Assembly: GCA_001179505.1 (NCBI GenBank)
Contig: CDMY01000554.1
Coordinates: forward strand, 3,163-52,736
Length of the DNA: 49,574 nucleotides
DNA from: Vitrella brassicaformis
Lineage: Eukaryota > Sar > Vitrellaceae
Direction: 5' to 3'
The position numbers were made by a program, and so were the translations under genes. The notes beneath the pieces were generated by a model. That model searched no databases and was not told the DNA's origin. It saw only the letters and a program-made list of their open reading frames with translations. Each line of letters opens with the position of its first letter. Position 1 is the stretch's first letter. This document shows, in pieces, positions 34,362 to 45,942 of this stretch.

Positions 34362-37300
34362 ATGAAAGCAGGGCTGCTGGCCCGGCTGCTGGCGCTGCTT
34401 GGCGTCGCCTTTATGGCTTCAGCTCATGGTGGGAATGGCGCAGTGTCCGCCACTTCGGCGCCGCACCGTGCTTTAGGCGATGCAGGGGTGTCTGAGGGCT
34501 TTTGGCGGTTCGTTACTGACGAAATCGATGGAATTGCTCTCGTTCTGGGAATCTTAGCCTTTCTGGGGCTCCTCAACGCGCTTGCTGACGTCACACAATC
34601 GAAGTAAGCCCTTTGGCGAGCCTGTCTTTGCCTCCCATCAGACGAGCGAGCTATCATGATGTGTGTGGTGCGTGTGCAGGTACCCGTTGGCGCACTCTGA
34701 CTGGGTGTACCTGTTCTTTGTCATTCGCCGCGACTCAACTTGGGGCCCGCCAGTCTCTGACAGACCCACCACAGCGGTAGGTATTCCACACGATGAAATG
34801 CCATCAGCCGCGCTTCACAGCGCTTCTTATTCTGGTTCAGGCGCCTGAGAATCCGGCGGCCAACACCAACACCAACCCTGCTGCTGCTGCTGATGCTGGT
34901 CGCGAGCGTGTCCGATCCTCACTGGACAGCCAGGCGTCGGTCATGAGCGACGAGGCAGCCGACGACGATGGCCCTTCCCCCAGCCCTCCGCGCCCCCTTG
35001 CCGCTGGTGTGCGTGACTGCATCAGGCAGTTCTTTCTGTGGGTGTACACATCGCTGGTGCTGTGGTGGCACCCGCCGGAAGACGACAGCCCAATCAGTAT
35101 AGAGGTGGAGATACAACGGGGCGAGGTCGCCTACACCACCAATGTGACGCTCGTCGGACTGATGAAGGAGCAGCTCGCCGACTGGGCTCGCAGGTATGAG
35201 CATGAGCACTGCAGTCAGTGCAGCTCGGAAACAACTGCTGAATTTGTGACTGCTGAATTTGTGCTTGTTGTTTCCATCCCGTCGTCCGTGCAGGTGGTGT
35301 CTGACGGTCGCTATCTTCCTGGACCTCGAGCGCGGCAAGTGGCGGACATGGGCCACTCGCCCCCAGCCCCCGCCCCTCTGTCTGTCTGACAGCGGCCCAT
35401 CCCTCCCCCATCGCCAGCGCGATTCGTCCATCGGCTCGCCATTCCTGTCGGCGGCCGAGTCCGCCCGCAGTGTCGATATGTGGGGGGAGGGCAGGCCGGC
35501 AGGAGGCGCCAGGCGATTCTGCCAGGTGTTTGGGTGGGTGGCGAGTCGCAAGATGTCGGCGGTGCGGCTGTGTAGTGGTCTGCGCACTGCGTCGGCGCAG
35601 CTGCACCCGGCCGATGACTCCCTGATCTGCACTGTGGCAATGGTCCTCACTCTCACCATATGGGCACTCGCCATTGCAATCGGGCCGGTATGTGGGAAGA
35701 GCACCTCCTTCTGCTTCTGTCCATCCATCTACCTGTGTATGTATGTGTGTGTGTAGGCGTGCTGTCGGCAGAGACCTGCGTGGCGGGGGCTGGCAGAGGG
35801 GACCGCATCATGGCCTTATGTGGTGGCGGCTGTCGCCCTGGTGGCTGGGTGGGGGATGGAGCGGCTGCTCATGGCCGCGTTCTTCAGGCCATATCTACCA
35901 CAACCCAGGCCAGGTGAAGTAGTGGGATCCCTCACCTGCATGATGACGTGCCGACGCTCCCTTCACTCATCTGTGTGTGTGTATCTGTGTAGGTCGCGAT
36001 GCTCAGGAGATTGTTCGTCTGTGGATTCGACTGGCCACACTGACCAAAAGGTGGGTGGGCTCAGGAGACAGAGCTGACAGAGTCCTTATGGTTGGTATGC
36101 GTGGGCCACCATCGACGCTGTCCTCCCTCTCTCATCATATATGTGTAAATCAGGCGGTTCACTTGTCCGCTGGTCAGTGTCTGTGTATTGGTCGTCGCCT
36201 TCTTCCTGCTGAAATCGTCCAGCCAGGTGAACAACAGCGCAAACTCCTCTCTCTCATCCATCCATCCATCCATCCATATATCCATTGGTGTCTGCAGGCG
36301 GTGTCTAACTGGGTACTCCTGAGCGGCAGCACTCTGGTCTACCAGCTCTTCCTCTGGCCCTTCACCCAGTCGCTCGTCATCGCCTCACTGCAGACCTGCT
36401 GCGCACCCGCCACTGCCCATACACACACACACAGGCACACGCCGGTCGACCTCACGAGCTCGTCCGAGCAGTACTACACGGCCGTCGAGTCGACGCCGTC
36501 CTCCCCTTCACACAGAGCCGGTGGCGGCGAGGGGGAGCCCGGTGCTGCCAGCGACCGGCGGCGACCGTGTGTGGACGGTTCGTGGGTGTTGGGGGGGTGG
36601 CCTGAGTGGGCTGTGTGGGATGGAGACTTGCTGGTGCAGCGAGAGGGCGTGAGGAGCGTGGAGGGCGTGAGGGAATACCTCATCTGGAGAGTCGCTGCCG
36701 AAAAGGTACACAAGCAAGCAAGCAGGCAGGCAGGCAGGCAGGAAAAGTGTGTATGCAGAAATTGGATTCCTGCCTGGACGGACTCTCTCCTCTCGCCCTC
36801 TGTGTGCCGGGTCGGGTGCATTCATTCAGGCGCATATCGTGTCCTGGTGGCGCAGCCTATCGGCGTCTGCAGCAGCAGAGGAAGCCCAAGCCCCCACCAC
36901 CACAGCAACAGCACCAGCAGGCGGCACCGAGCTGGCCCCCCTCCCCTCCTCGCCTCCCCCCATTCCAGAGCAAGCGGCCGACATCGAGATGCGCATCCCC
37001 CTCCTGCCCCCCGCACCTGCGTCCGCATCTACGCAGGCCGACTCGCCCCCTCCCTTCATGCACCGACAGACAGACGAGGGCAGAAAGCTGCAGCAACCAG
37101 CCCCTGAAAACAAGGCCAGAAGACCCTCCCCCGACCCCGCCAGACAGCGGCAGCATCTCGACGTGCCGGCCCACCCCTTCACGCTTCCCCAGACGCGGAG
37201 CTCAGACACGGACGCACTCGTACCGACAGGCGACAACGATGCGGCCGTGGAGCTTCGATCCCTCCCTGTGTCGCGTCGCTCGTCTGCCAGGAAGGCGTCC

Positions 37301-39415
37301 CACGACTCGCCCCGGTTCTTCGACGCCGTCTCTGACATCTCAGATGCCGACAACGCCGATGTGTGTGGTGGCAACGACCCCGAGCGGCCGGAGAGCGAGC
37401 CAGATCGGCCAATGCGCACCGAGCGCACCGAGATGGAGAGCGGCGCCCTGGCCATGGCCGGTCAGAGGGGTCTCGGCGACAAAGCCAGGAACCAGGCGCA
37501 CTTGGAGACGGACCGAAGCGACAACCCGCCCCCTGGAAACCCCCCCGTGCCGCGTCTGCCGCCCTGTCACTCGCCGGTGCCGCCCATGCGTGGGGATAGC
37601 TTCCCGCCCGAGCATGGCGACGTCAGTGTGAAGGCGGCCGACAAGAAAGGGGCGGGGGCGGGAGAGGCGGCGGCTGTGCTTGACGAGGTGCGCAAGGTGC
37701 TGGCGGCGCTGGTGCGCAAGCACAGGATGAGCGAGAAGGAGGCCGCACTGCTCTGGGAGACCTGGCCTCTCAAGGTACAACGACCGTGTCATTTCTCCGC
37801 TCATGTGTGTATGGGATGTGGTTGTGGTTGTGGTTGTGGGTGTGTGCAGGGATTGGTTCGGCTAGCTGAGGGTGGGGTGAAGTGCACCGACTCTGAGCAG
37901 CTGGAGAAGCAGAAGGGGGTTGTGCTGGACCTGATCAAGTCTGCGGGGAGCGGCCTGCTGCAGGGGAAGGGGCTCGGCATCATCTCACTACCCGTACGCA
38001 TCTTCGAATGCAAAAGCGCATTCCATCGGTAAGTAATCCGACACACAACACACACACACACACACACGCATACAAGCAGGATAAGCACACATCTTTTCCT
38101 CGTCAGTTTGGCTGAGATGTGGAGTTTCTTGCCGATCTTCCTGACCAAAGCGGCTTCCCTGCCGCAGGACCCCGCCCATGACCTGGAGCGGTTCAAGCTG
38201 ACCGTCACGGGCATCATCGCCGGCCTCTACTGTGGCATCAGCCAACTCAAACCATTGTACGTCACACGCAGACGCGCACACGCACATGTGTGTGGACGTA
38301 TCATGTCCATCGATCTCCGCCTGTCGATGTGTGTGTGTGTGTGCAGCAACCCCATGTTGGGTGAGACGTTGCAGGGCTGCTGGCCGGACGGCAGCGAGCT
38401 GTGGTTCGAACAGACCTCATTCCACCCTCCTGCATCCAACTACCAGGTGGGTGGCAGAGGTCCGTCAGTCGCCACACACCACACCGACCAACACAGACCG
38501 CCGTCTGCACGTAGATCTTGACGCCTCACGGTGGTTGGTGGATGGCGGGATTTGCCGAGTTCCACGCAAACATGAAGGGCAACGCAGTCATCGGAAAGCA
38601 GGAGGTGGGTGGGTGGGTCACTCTGCCTGCCACAATCAGGACACAGCAGGACAGTGAATCTAGGCCCGTCTGTGTGTTGCGTTGCATTGCTTTGGCAGGG
38701 CAAGAATGTGGTTTGCTTTCCGCATACTCATTCCCGCCAGCGTGTCGAGTTCAACGTGCCGTACGTGCGGCTGTCGGGCCTCTATTTCGGCGCCAGGCTC
38801 GTACACTACATCGAGAGCGGCAGGTGGGTGTCTGTCTGCCACCAAGCGGCTCACATGCTGCAGATCAGATCCTTCCTTTGCAATGAACGGTCTGCAGGTT
38901 CTTCGACCCTATCAACGGCTACCATCTTGAGCTCCACTTCGGCAAAGAGTCGCACAGACGGGGGCTATTCACCAGGTGGACCCGGTCCATCCCTCCCTCC
39001 CTCACAGGGAGACAGAAGAGTCTCCATCTGTCTGTCTGTGTCTGTCTGTCTGTGTTGGTCATGCAGACGTGCATCCGGTCACGCGTTGGACCACTTCAAG
39101 GGCTACATCACCAAGCGCAAAGTGGCCGTCGACCACCCCCCCACGCCCCTGCACACCCACTCACACACACCAACCCCCCATGCCGACCCCCACCCGCATC
39201 TTCATGGTCATGCACCCCACCGGTCGCTGGCCCACCGCCGGAGCTCCACACACGAGATGCTGCGGGAAGGCGAGGACATCGTGTGCGAGGTGTTCGGATC
39301 GTGGCTGGAGGGCTTCTGGTGCGACAACAAACCCTACTGGCTCATACAGGTATTTTTAAATGGAATCATTGGCAAAATGAGACAGACGGGAAGCTGTGTT
39401 GGCGGATGTGAGATG

Positions 39416-39446
<31 letters not shown>

Positions 39447-39914
39447 CAGGACTACCGCCCAGTCGAGCTATGTGTCCCGGAGCCGTCACAAGTACTGCCC
39501 TCTGACTCAACGTAAGAAGAGGGCATAGTGTACCCAGCAGACAGGCCACCAAAAGGACGGGTGTGGTGTGGTGTGCAGGAACCGTCCCGACTTGGCGTAC
39601 CTGAAGGCAGGCGACACCGAGACATCGCAGGAGTGGAAACTCAAGTCGGAGGCCAGGCAGCGCAAGGACAGACACAAACGGTCGGTGAGTCCACATGTAT
39701 CTGCACCAACCGGCGAGCCAGCAAATAGAGACATGGCGGTGTCCTCCTTGCTGGCTTGCTTTGCACTGCATTGACGCAGAGATGCATGTCGGCGGGCTCT
39801 TCAGCTGCCCGAGTTGCAATTCAAATGAGGCAGGCAGGCATCTTCCTCCTTGCTGCTGCCACACGTGGACACGTACGGGTGTGTGTATGCCTCCTGTGTC
39901 GGATTGAGGACTGA
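34362..39914 (+). CDS. Multi-pass membrane protein fused to an oxysterol-binding (ORP) domain
   Basis: The ATG at 34362 begins a signal peptide (MKAGLLARLLALLGVAFMAS). Exons 34362-34603, 34680-34776, 34841-35193, 35294-35687, 35757-35913, 35993-36050, 36154-36226 and 36298 onward keep phase without a stop. They carry membrane segments including ALVLGILAFLGLLNAL, FFLWVYTSLVLWW, VAMVLTLTIWALAIAIG, VVAAVALVAGWG, VSVCVLVVAFFLL and YQLFLWPFTQSLVIA. A long disordered Pro/Ser/Asp-rich exon (about 36830-37770) follows. Then comes the ORP lipid-transfer domain: GLGIISLPVRIFE, NPMLGETLQGCW, ELWFEQTSFHPPASNYQ, VVCFPHTHSRQRVEF, FFDPINGYHLELHF and EWKLKSEARQRKDRHK. ORPs move sterols or PI4P at membrane contacts. 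The last coding exon is uncertain (stop at about 39905-39914). Two adjacent genes wrongly joined is the alternative; I found no stop or start between them. Confidence 0.75.
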
Positions 39915-40296
39915 CTGCTAGCCATTGGTTGGTTGGTTGGTTGGTTGGTTGGTGATCACGGCACACGCATCGATCGCATCATGTATATGACCGACATGAC
40001 ATAGATCTTTTTCCGTTGGTTGCTCATGCATGCAGTCTGACTCACTGACAGACTCAGAGAGGGGAAAGGGGTCAGTCAGTGTGCAGTCATAGAGGGAGGG
40101 GGTGCTGTGCTGTGCTCAATCTATGCGTAACCATATATGTGTGCGCTACAGTGTACGGCCGAGAAAATGCTTGGGCTCAAGAACCGGTCTCCGAGTGCCG
40201 AATCCACGTGCGACATTCGCAACGAGGCTGGGGGCATGCACCCTGGCCCCCAGCCGTCTCACCGTCTCCTCGTTTTCCATCCCTTTCCCGAGAAAC
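39915..40296. other. Spacer with GGTT repeat
   Basis: About 380 bp. It contains (GGTT)n at about 39926-39952 and a small hairpin (AGTCTG...CAGACT) near 40034-40053. No gene was seen. Confidence 0.55.
39926..39952. repeat. GGTT tetranucleotide repeat
   Basis: Six to seven tandem GGTT units just downstream of the TM-ORP gene. Confidence 0.9.
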
Positions 40297-41129
40297 ATGA
40301 CTTCCGGTGCCTCTGTCCTTCTCTCCCTCATCGCCCTTATCGCATCTGGTGTCAAGGCTACTGCAGCGCACGGTGAGCACGGCTGATCAAAGTACACAAC
40401 CTCCCCTCGACGGTCTGCGATGCAATCCCATCCATGGATGGGATGGATGGACGCAGGTGGTCGTGGTCACGCAGCTCCTACTTCTCCACCTTGGGCTCTG
40501 AAGGCCTTTGATTGCAACGGTGAGACAGACCAATCGTGAGTACCAGCATGTCGCGCCTCTCCATGTGTGCGCATTGCGATGCAGAGCACCACAAGTGCGG
40601 CATCGACAACCCCTGCGGCGACCCCAGTTTGGAGTGCCGCACGGCGGAGGAATACTGGGAATGCAATGAGACGGGCTTCAGTAAGCATTGCAGGGGGAGG
40701 GATTCACTGTCTGCAAACCCACGCACGTCGATGCATCAAATCAACAGGGCTGAAGAAGCAAATCTACTTTGACGAGTACAACCGGCAGTTCGGTAAGAGC
40801 AGACTCACCGGAGAGACACGGCATGCACGGAGGCACACGGACCACTTGTGAATGCGACACATGTACGTACGTATGCAGATTCCGCAGGCCGACGGACCAT
40901 CCACAACTTGCGTGACCCCAAGCTGCCTGCTTACTCCCAGTGGATCCGCGATACCTTCTTCAGCCACTGCATGTGCTGCGTCTTCATCCCCGAAGCAGAC
41001 TACGACGACGAGCAACTGCCCCCTGTCGGCAGCGAGCGAGACATTCCCGCCTGGGCGTTCAGCGCCGAACCGATGAGGGACTACAAGATCCCCCCAGGCG
41101 TCTTCATGCCCGAGCCAGACTACGACTAA
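40297..41129 (+). CDS. Small secreted Cys-containing protein, unknown
   Basis: Five exons (40297-40372, 40457-40519, 40585-40680, 40748-40792, 40879-41129) give 176 residues with exact phase. The signal peptide is MTSGASVLLSLIALIASGVK. The mature part has spaced cysteines (AFDCNG, HKCGIDNPCGDPSLECRT, YWECNETG, SHCMCCVFIPEADYD) that suggest disulphide-bonded secretion. The C-terminus is Pro/Asp/Tyr-rich, with two similar motifs, VFIPEADYDDE and VFMPEPDYD. I do not recognise the family. The region before the start contains other ATGs in other frames. Confidence 0.75.
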
Positions 41130-41513
41130 GACTGAGCGATCGAATGACAACAGCTTGTCGCATCCATTGAGTGCAGAGATACACTGCCTGACTGCATGCT
41201 GTCTGAAACTCACCGAATTCCAATTTCAGTCGAGACGAAGGGTGAGTGACACGAACTCGTCGGTGGTGTTCGTGGAAGCTCACTTGGATGGATTCGAGAG
41301 AAATGACAGCGTGTTGTAACCCTGATTGACTGACGATGACAGCGAAAGGGACAGTAACGAGCAACAGGATTGTACATCAAAACACGTCACGTGCAGCGCC
41401 GGTCCCTAATTAGACATATCGCACAAGTGTCACGCCACACACAAGCACGCCCAAGTCCAATCACATCAATCAATTGCTTCAAACCCCCTGCCTGGCCTGA
41501 CAGACAGCCGCGG
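41130..41513. other. Spacer, nothing recognised
   Basis: About 380 bp between converging genes with no repeat, motif or coding signal that I could support. Confidence 0.5.
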
Positions 41514-42405
41514 CTATCTTGCCCTTTCCTCCTGCTGACTGGCGGCGGTTGGCGTGCCCCCCTCTGGTGGCGCCTCCACATCCGACGCAGCACCCTCACT
41601 GGCCGCATTCTGAGGCTCCACTGGTATCGACAGGAAGATCCCCTTCAGATGCACCGCAAAGATGCAGGACACGATGCGCATCAGGATCGTCAGTCGGCCG
41701 ACGAGCAGAGGGGGGAGGATGCCTGAGAAAGAAGAGGGAACATAACACACACTAGTTGGCTGGGCTGGTGAAGTGAATGCATTCATCGGCATGCCATGCG
41801 TTGCGTACCGAGTGCAAGGAAGCCAAATAGCTGCCCCAGCAGTCCGATGAACGAAATGCCGATGAACCGCTCAAAGTGCCGGTAGGCCGGCCGCAAGCAC
41901 ACAACGACGCCCAGGAAGTAGTACACGCAATTGAAGCCGATCTCGATGCCAGTCTTCAGTCTAGCCCGCCTGCGCAACATGTCAACGAGATTCGGCGCCT
42001 GCACCAATAGCACAGACAAACCACACATGGGTCAACCAACATGCCTACCCATCCAGTCTACGCGTACATTTGGGTTTTGCTTCTGCCAGTCCTGAACCTG
42101 CAAACACACATGCAGTACATCAACACACAGCGCGATGGCGGAAGAAAGCTGTCCTGTCCATGCACCAGTGCTCCGACCTGCTGGCTATTCCTCATGGCGT
42201 CGAGCTGCACGGGGAAGAAGCTCAGGAAGATGAGGGTGAAGGCGCCGTTGATGATGAAGTCGATGGCCAGCACACACAGGAACAGGTTCATCTGCTGCTT
42301 GAACCTGTATAGGAGGCCCTTCGCGAGCATCTGCGTCACATGCTGATCCCGCTGATGCAGCAGCAGGGGCAGCACCTCGGCCGCCTGTGCGCCCGCCGCA
42401 TCCAT
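41514..42405 (-). CDS. Four-helix membrane protein, unknown
   Basis: Starts at ATG 42405 (MDAAGAQAAEVLPLLLHQRD) and ends at TAG 41514-41516, with about four exons. Predicted membrane segments are NLFLCVLAIDFIINGAFTLI, GFNCVYYFLGVVVCL, IGISFIGLLGQLFGFLAL and ILMRIVSCIFAVHL. The C-terminal tail (NAASEGAASDVEAPPEGGTP) is acidic and Ala/Pro-rich. No known transporter motif was seen, so the role is open. The gene is divergent from the lipoyl-like gene, with 155 bp between start codons and one GCGAGCT element in the gap. Confidence 0.7.
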
Positions 42406-42495
42406 GGCCACCCACAGTGATGGATGCCGCCCAGCAGATCTCTCGAATCGCGCGACTCTCCAGGCCGCAGGGTTCGGTTTACAGGGTTTTCCTTG

Positions 42496-42502
42496 GCGAG
42501 CT
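42496..42502 (-). promoter_or_regulatory. AGCTCGC element in a divergent promoter
   Basis: GCGAGCT on the plus strand, i.e. GAGCTCGCC toward the minus-strand gene, 91-97 bp upstream of its start at 42405 and about 60 bp before the plus-strand start at 42561. Confidence 0.35.
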
Positions 42503-42560
42503 CACAGATTCCGCTCCCTTCTCGAACGATGGCTGCAAATCGACTGCCAGCACGGTCAAG

Positions 42561-43216
42561 ATGACAGCCATCAGCCTTCGTCACGGATCTGCCTTTTTGT
42601 TGCATCGTCACGCAACACAGAGCGTCGCCCAGCGCAGCAGTGTGAGGATTCATCGTCGCGGCTTCGTTGAAGGCCTGCTGAAGAGATGGACCACGTACAG
42701 GGTGCCCATCATGGTGCCCAAGGAGGCCCTCTTCTGCCGCGTCTACCACTGGCACGTCAAGCTCAACGACCAAGTCAAACGGGTGGGCAGAATGACGGAC
42801 ATGTGAGAGGTTGTTTGCAGTGCACTGCACTGCTGCTGTGTTGGTCTTTCTGTCTGTCTGTTTGCTTGTTGTTCAGGGCTCGCTGCTGATTGATGCAGAC
42901 ACGGTTCAAGGTCTGCTTGGGATCTCCTCTGCGCACCACGGGAAGGTTGTTGACATATGCTGCAAGAAGGACGACATGCTCAAGGGGGGCGATGTCATCT
43001 GCCGCATCGACGTCCCCTTCATCGACTACTGGAGGTACCTCAGTGAGTGGGAGTATTGAGGCCGTCATCATCGTGGTTGGTGAGGCATCTGTGCTTGCTG
43101 CCTTTGTGTGTGTGTGCGCGCGTGTGTGTGTGTGTGTGTGTATCAGGGCTGTTGCTGAGGACGGTACCAATCCCAGTCGGCAGCCATATCTACAGAACAA
43201 GGAGAAGAAGAAGTAG
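42561..43216 (+). CDS. Mitochondrial lipoyl/biotinyl-like domain protein lacking the acceptor lysine
   Basis: Three exons (42561-42782, 42877-43034, 43147-43216) give 149 residues. The N-terminus (MTAISLRHGSAFLLHRHATQ, then SVRIHRRGF) is a typical mitochondrial presequence: Arg, Ser and His without acidic residues. The body follows the lipoyl-domain plan: VPIMVPKEALFCRVYHWHVK, NDQVKRGSLLIDADT, then SSAHHGKVVDICCKKDDMLKGGDVICRID. In true lipoyl domains a Lys stands in the tight turn (ETDKA type); here that turn reads DADTVQGLLG, with no Lys. It ends in a basic tail (NKEKKK). It may be a structural relative of 2-oxoacid dehydrogenase or glycine-cleavage carrier domains that is not lipoylated. 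Known partners: none inferred. Confidence 0.65.
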
Positions 43217-43580
43217 ACGGGCCAAGGGTCGGTGGGGCACTCACCGCTTGGGCAGACGAGCAAGGCCTTTTCCAGTGTGGTTGACTGTCTTTTGTTTATG
43301 TGTGAGGGTAGGGTAGGGTAGCCCCCCGCCCATGCATGTGGATTGATTGGCTATTGATTGACACATACGGGTCCATCCATCCATGGTGAATGAAGGGATG
43401 TTTGAAGCTACGTATGTACGCCTATGATACGGTTGTCGCACTGATGATATCTATCGATGATGTACAGCCCAGCATTGCTTCTTTTCGCAAACAACACATC
43501 CACACCACCAGCCACCCAGCTGGCCAGCCAGCCAGCCAGCCAGCCAGCCAGGCAGCCGGGAAAGGAAAGGAGAAAGGAAG
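43217..43580. other. Spacer with CCAG repeat
   Basis: About 360 bp between converging genes, with (GCCA)n at about 43521-43556 and a short GGTAG run near 43306-43321. No gene was seen. Confidence 0.55.
43521..43556. repeat. CCAG tetranucleotide repeat
   Basis: About eight CCAG units just outside the 3' end of the minus-strand gene. Confidence 0.9.
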
Positions 43581-45933
43581 TCAGGCGGCGGCCGCGATGG
43601 CTTCAGGGGTCACTTGTTCCTTCTCCTTCCCCATCTCACGCATCTGACGCTGCGTGAATCACACGCACATCCACACACACACGCGCACACACACAGCCAT
43701 TCCACACGCACATACGCAGCCATTCCAGACACGCGCATGCATTCCACCTGCACGTATGGCCACTTACCCTGATTCGGTATATTTCGGGCTGGATGAGCTT
43801 CTTGGTCATCCAGCTGCCGTTGCAGCCTATCTTGGCAGCAGATATCTGTTAAGCGATTGATTGAGAAGACGAGGAGGGACAAGCGAGAGAGGCGGGCGTG
43901 CCACGAAGGGATGAGAGCAGCGTGGTAGGTAGGGAATGGAATCAACACCTACCTACCTTGGGCAGGCGCCTTGCGTGCTGCAGCGCTTCGGCAGCACCCA
44001 TGACACTCTGCACACAATGAATGCGTCGCAATGAGTGCAGCCACATTTCTGTGTGGGTGCGGTGCTCATGCTGACTCTGTGGAAGTTGCGCAACACGCGA
44101 ATCAGCACGGGGCTGACCACATAGACACACACGAGACGACCACCAATGTGGGGGATGGGATGTGCCCTTCCTGTCTGCCTGTCTCACTTGTCCTGGAAGT
44201 GTGGGTGCATGCGCTTAAGGGGCAGCTCAGTCAGGTACAGACGGACTAAGACAACCAATCAATCAACGGACACACACACAAAGCATCCATCCATCCATCA
44301 AAGGTGAGAATATAGCTCTTGTCACAACGCGACCCGACCGACAGTCGGTCGGCTCTATTCAACAAAGCACTACCTGACGTGACCTGACCTTCGATGAAGT
44401 CTTTGACGACCCACTTGGCGGCGTTGACCAGCACAGGGGGAATGCGGATGTCGTAAAACAAACACGCCTCTGCCATCTGCGCACACGCAGACAGACAGGC
44501 AGATAAACCAAGACGCACCAGACTCGTATGTATCATGGTCAATGTGTATGCCCATGTGCGATGTGCTTCTTGTTCGTCCGTTTACCTCGACGCAGTCCTG
44601 CCAAGGGGGGGGGGGAGACACAAAGAGATACAAAGCTACACAGATGATGGGGGACGGGGTCGTAGACATGGTATACCGGCGGCAGGGGCTTTGACGCCGT
44701 CTCTGGCAGGACCTTGTTGGTCACCACCTGATAGGCAGACACAGACGGGGCACATGCAGGACGCCATTAGAATGGGATTCACGGATTCACGGGTGCATTG
44801 GTTGGCTGGTCGCCTCGCCCCCTGCCCACCCACCTCTAAGGCTGCGACTATTTCTGACTCCTGGGTCTGCTTGGATGTCATGTCCTGCACAGATGGCAGA
44901 TAAGGGAGCCTCGGATGCACCAACCTGATGGTGCCCTCGGAGGTCAACTAACCCCTCTGTCTTCCGCCTTGGTCAGTGCTGTCTCGATCGACTGTGCACA
45001 CACACACACACACGGGCACGCGCACGAATCCCTGTGTGTCTCGTGTCTCAACCAATGTGGGCTGACTGCCGGCCGGACGATATGTACCAACCATGATTTT
45101 GTCGATGGGCTCAAAGACCTGGTTGTGTATGGTGAGCAGCTCCTTCGAGTAGGCGCTCTCAAATCCCACAAACAGCTGATCAAACTCCTCCAACACCTCT
45201 CGCAAGCGACCGCGGAAATTCTTCAGACCGTCGCCAAAGTCGCTCTGGCCCCACAACCACACGAATCACAGCTCGAATGAGAGACAAAGGTGCTCTTGCC
45301 GGCCCCTCCCCACGCACCTTGACGCTGGGTTCGATGAGGGAAGTGATTCTGAGTGCGACGTCGTCGAAGGCCTTAAGGAACTTGATGCCGTGTGAGTTGA
45401 GCTCGTTGCTGAAATTGAACGACTGTCCGTTGAAGTCCACCGTCGGCGACGTCGCCAAGGCCTGTGCAGCCACCACCACTGACACGCTGTACCCAAGGGG
45501 CTCGTACCTGCGTGTGTTGTGTGGGGGGTCAGTGGCCATTTATGTATGTCTGGCTGGTGCGCAGGGGCTATATTCTTACTTACTGGGGGATGGGGAAGAG
45601 GTATTTGTGGTGGTTTTGGAAGCGGTAGCTCTTGTTCTCTGGCGAGATGCTCACGTACTCGCCGAGCATGCCCAGTAGGTTCAGAAAGCGGGCCAGCAGA
45701 CGCACTCCGTCGCCCTCGAGCGCAGTGCTCACCAGAGGGACCTTTCCCTGCAAATCAGCCAGTCTGACAGATGACACAAACAAGGCAGACGGAGGCATTT
45801 GTGGGGACGTCAGCTGTGCTCCTGCCTCTCACTCTTTGATGTATGCGAAGTCGGGTGTTCCCTTGAATTTAACGACATCGGGTGTCCCCGTGATTTTTCC
45901 ACCCTTCTTGCCTCCCTTCTTCTTCGGAGCCAT
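43581..45933 (-). CDS. Uncharacterised helical protein, many short exons
   Basis: The first exon starts at ATG 45933 with a Lys/Gly-rich head (MAPKKKGGKKGGKITGTPDV). Later exons read RLADLQGKVPLVSTALEG, RFLNLLGMLGEYVSISPENK, YEPLGYSVSVVVAAQALA, GIKFLKAFDDVALRITSL, FRGRLREVLEEFDQLFVGFE, AEACLFYDIRIPPVLVNAAKW (trim to about 20 residues), LVRLYLTELPLKRMHPHF, GSWMTKKLIQPEIYRI and a final MREMGKEKEQVTPEAIAAAA ending at TGA 43581-43583. The composition is helical, with BAR- or tether-like stretches, but no family is recognised. Exon borders are approximate. Its start codon is only 9 bp from that of the divergent gene at 45943. Confidence 0.65.
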
Positions 45934-45942
45934 GCTGCAATA

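Noticed and set aside
36606-37631. A 341-codon open frame overlapping the linker exon of the TM-ORP gene
   Set aside because: Pro/Arg-rich shadow in another frame; the chosen frame joins both neighbouring exons in phase.
43047-43316. Open frame continuing past the lipoyl-like gene (Arg-rich)
   Set aside because: Using the earlier donor at 43034 gives a consistent phase and a short basic tail with a stop at 43216; the longer frame is low-complexity read-through.
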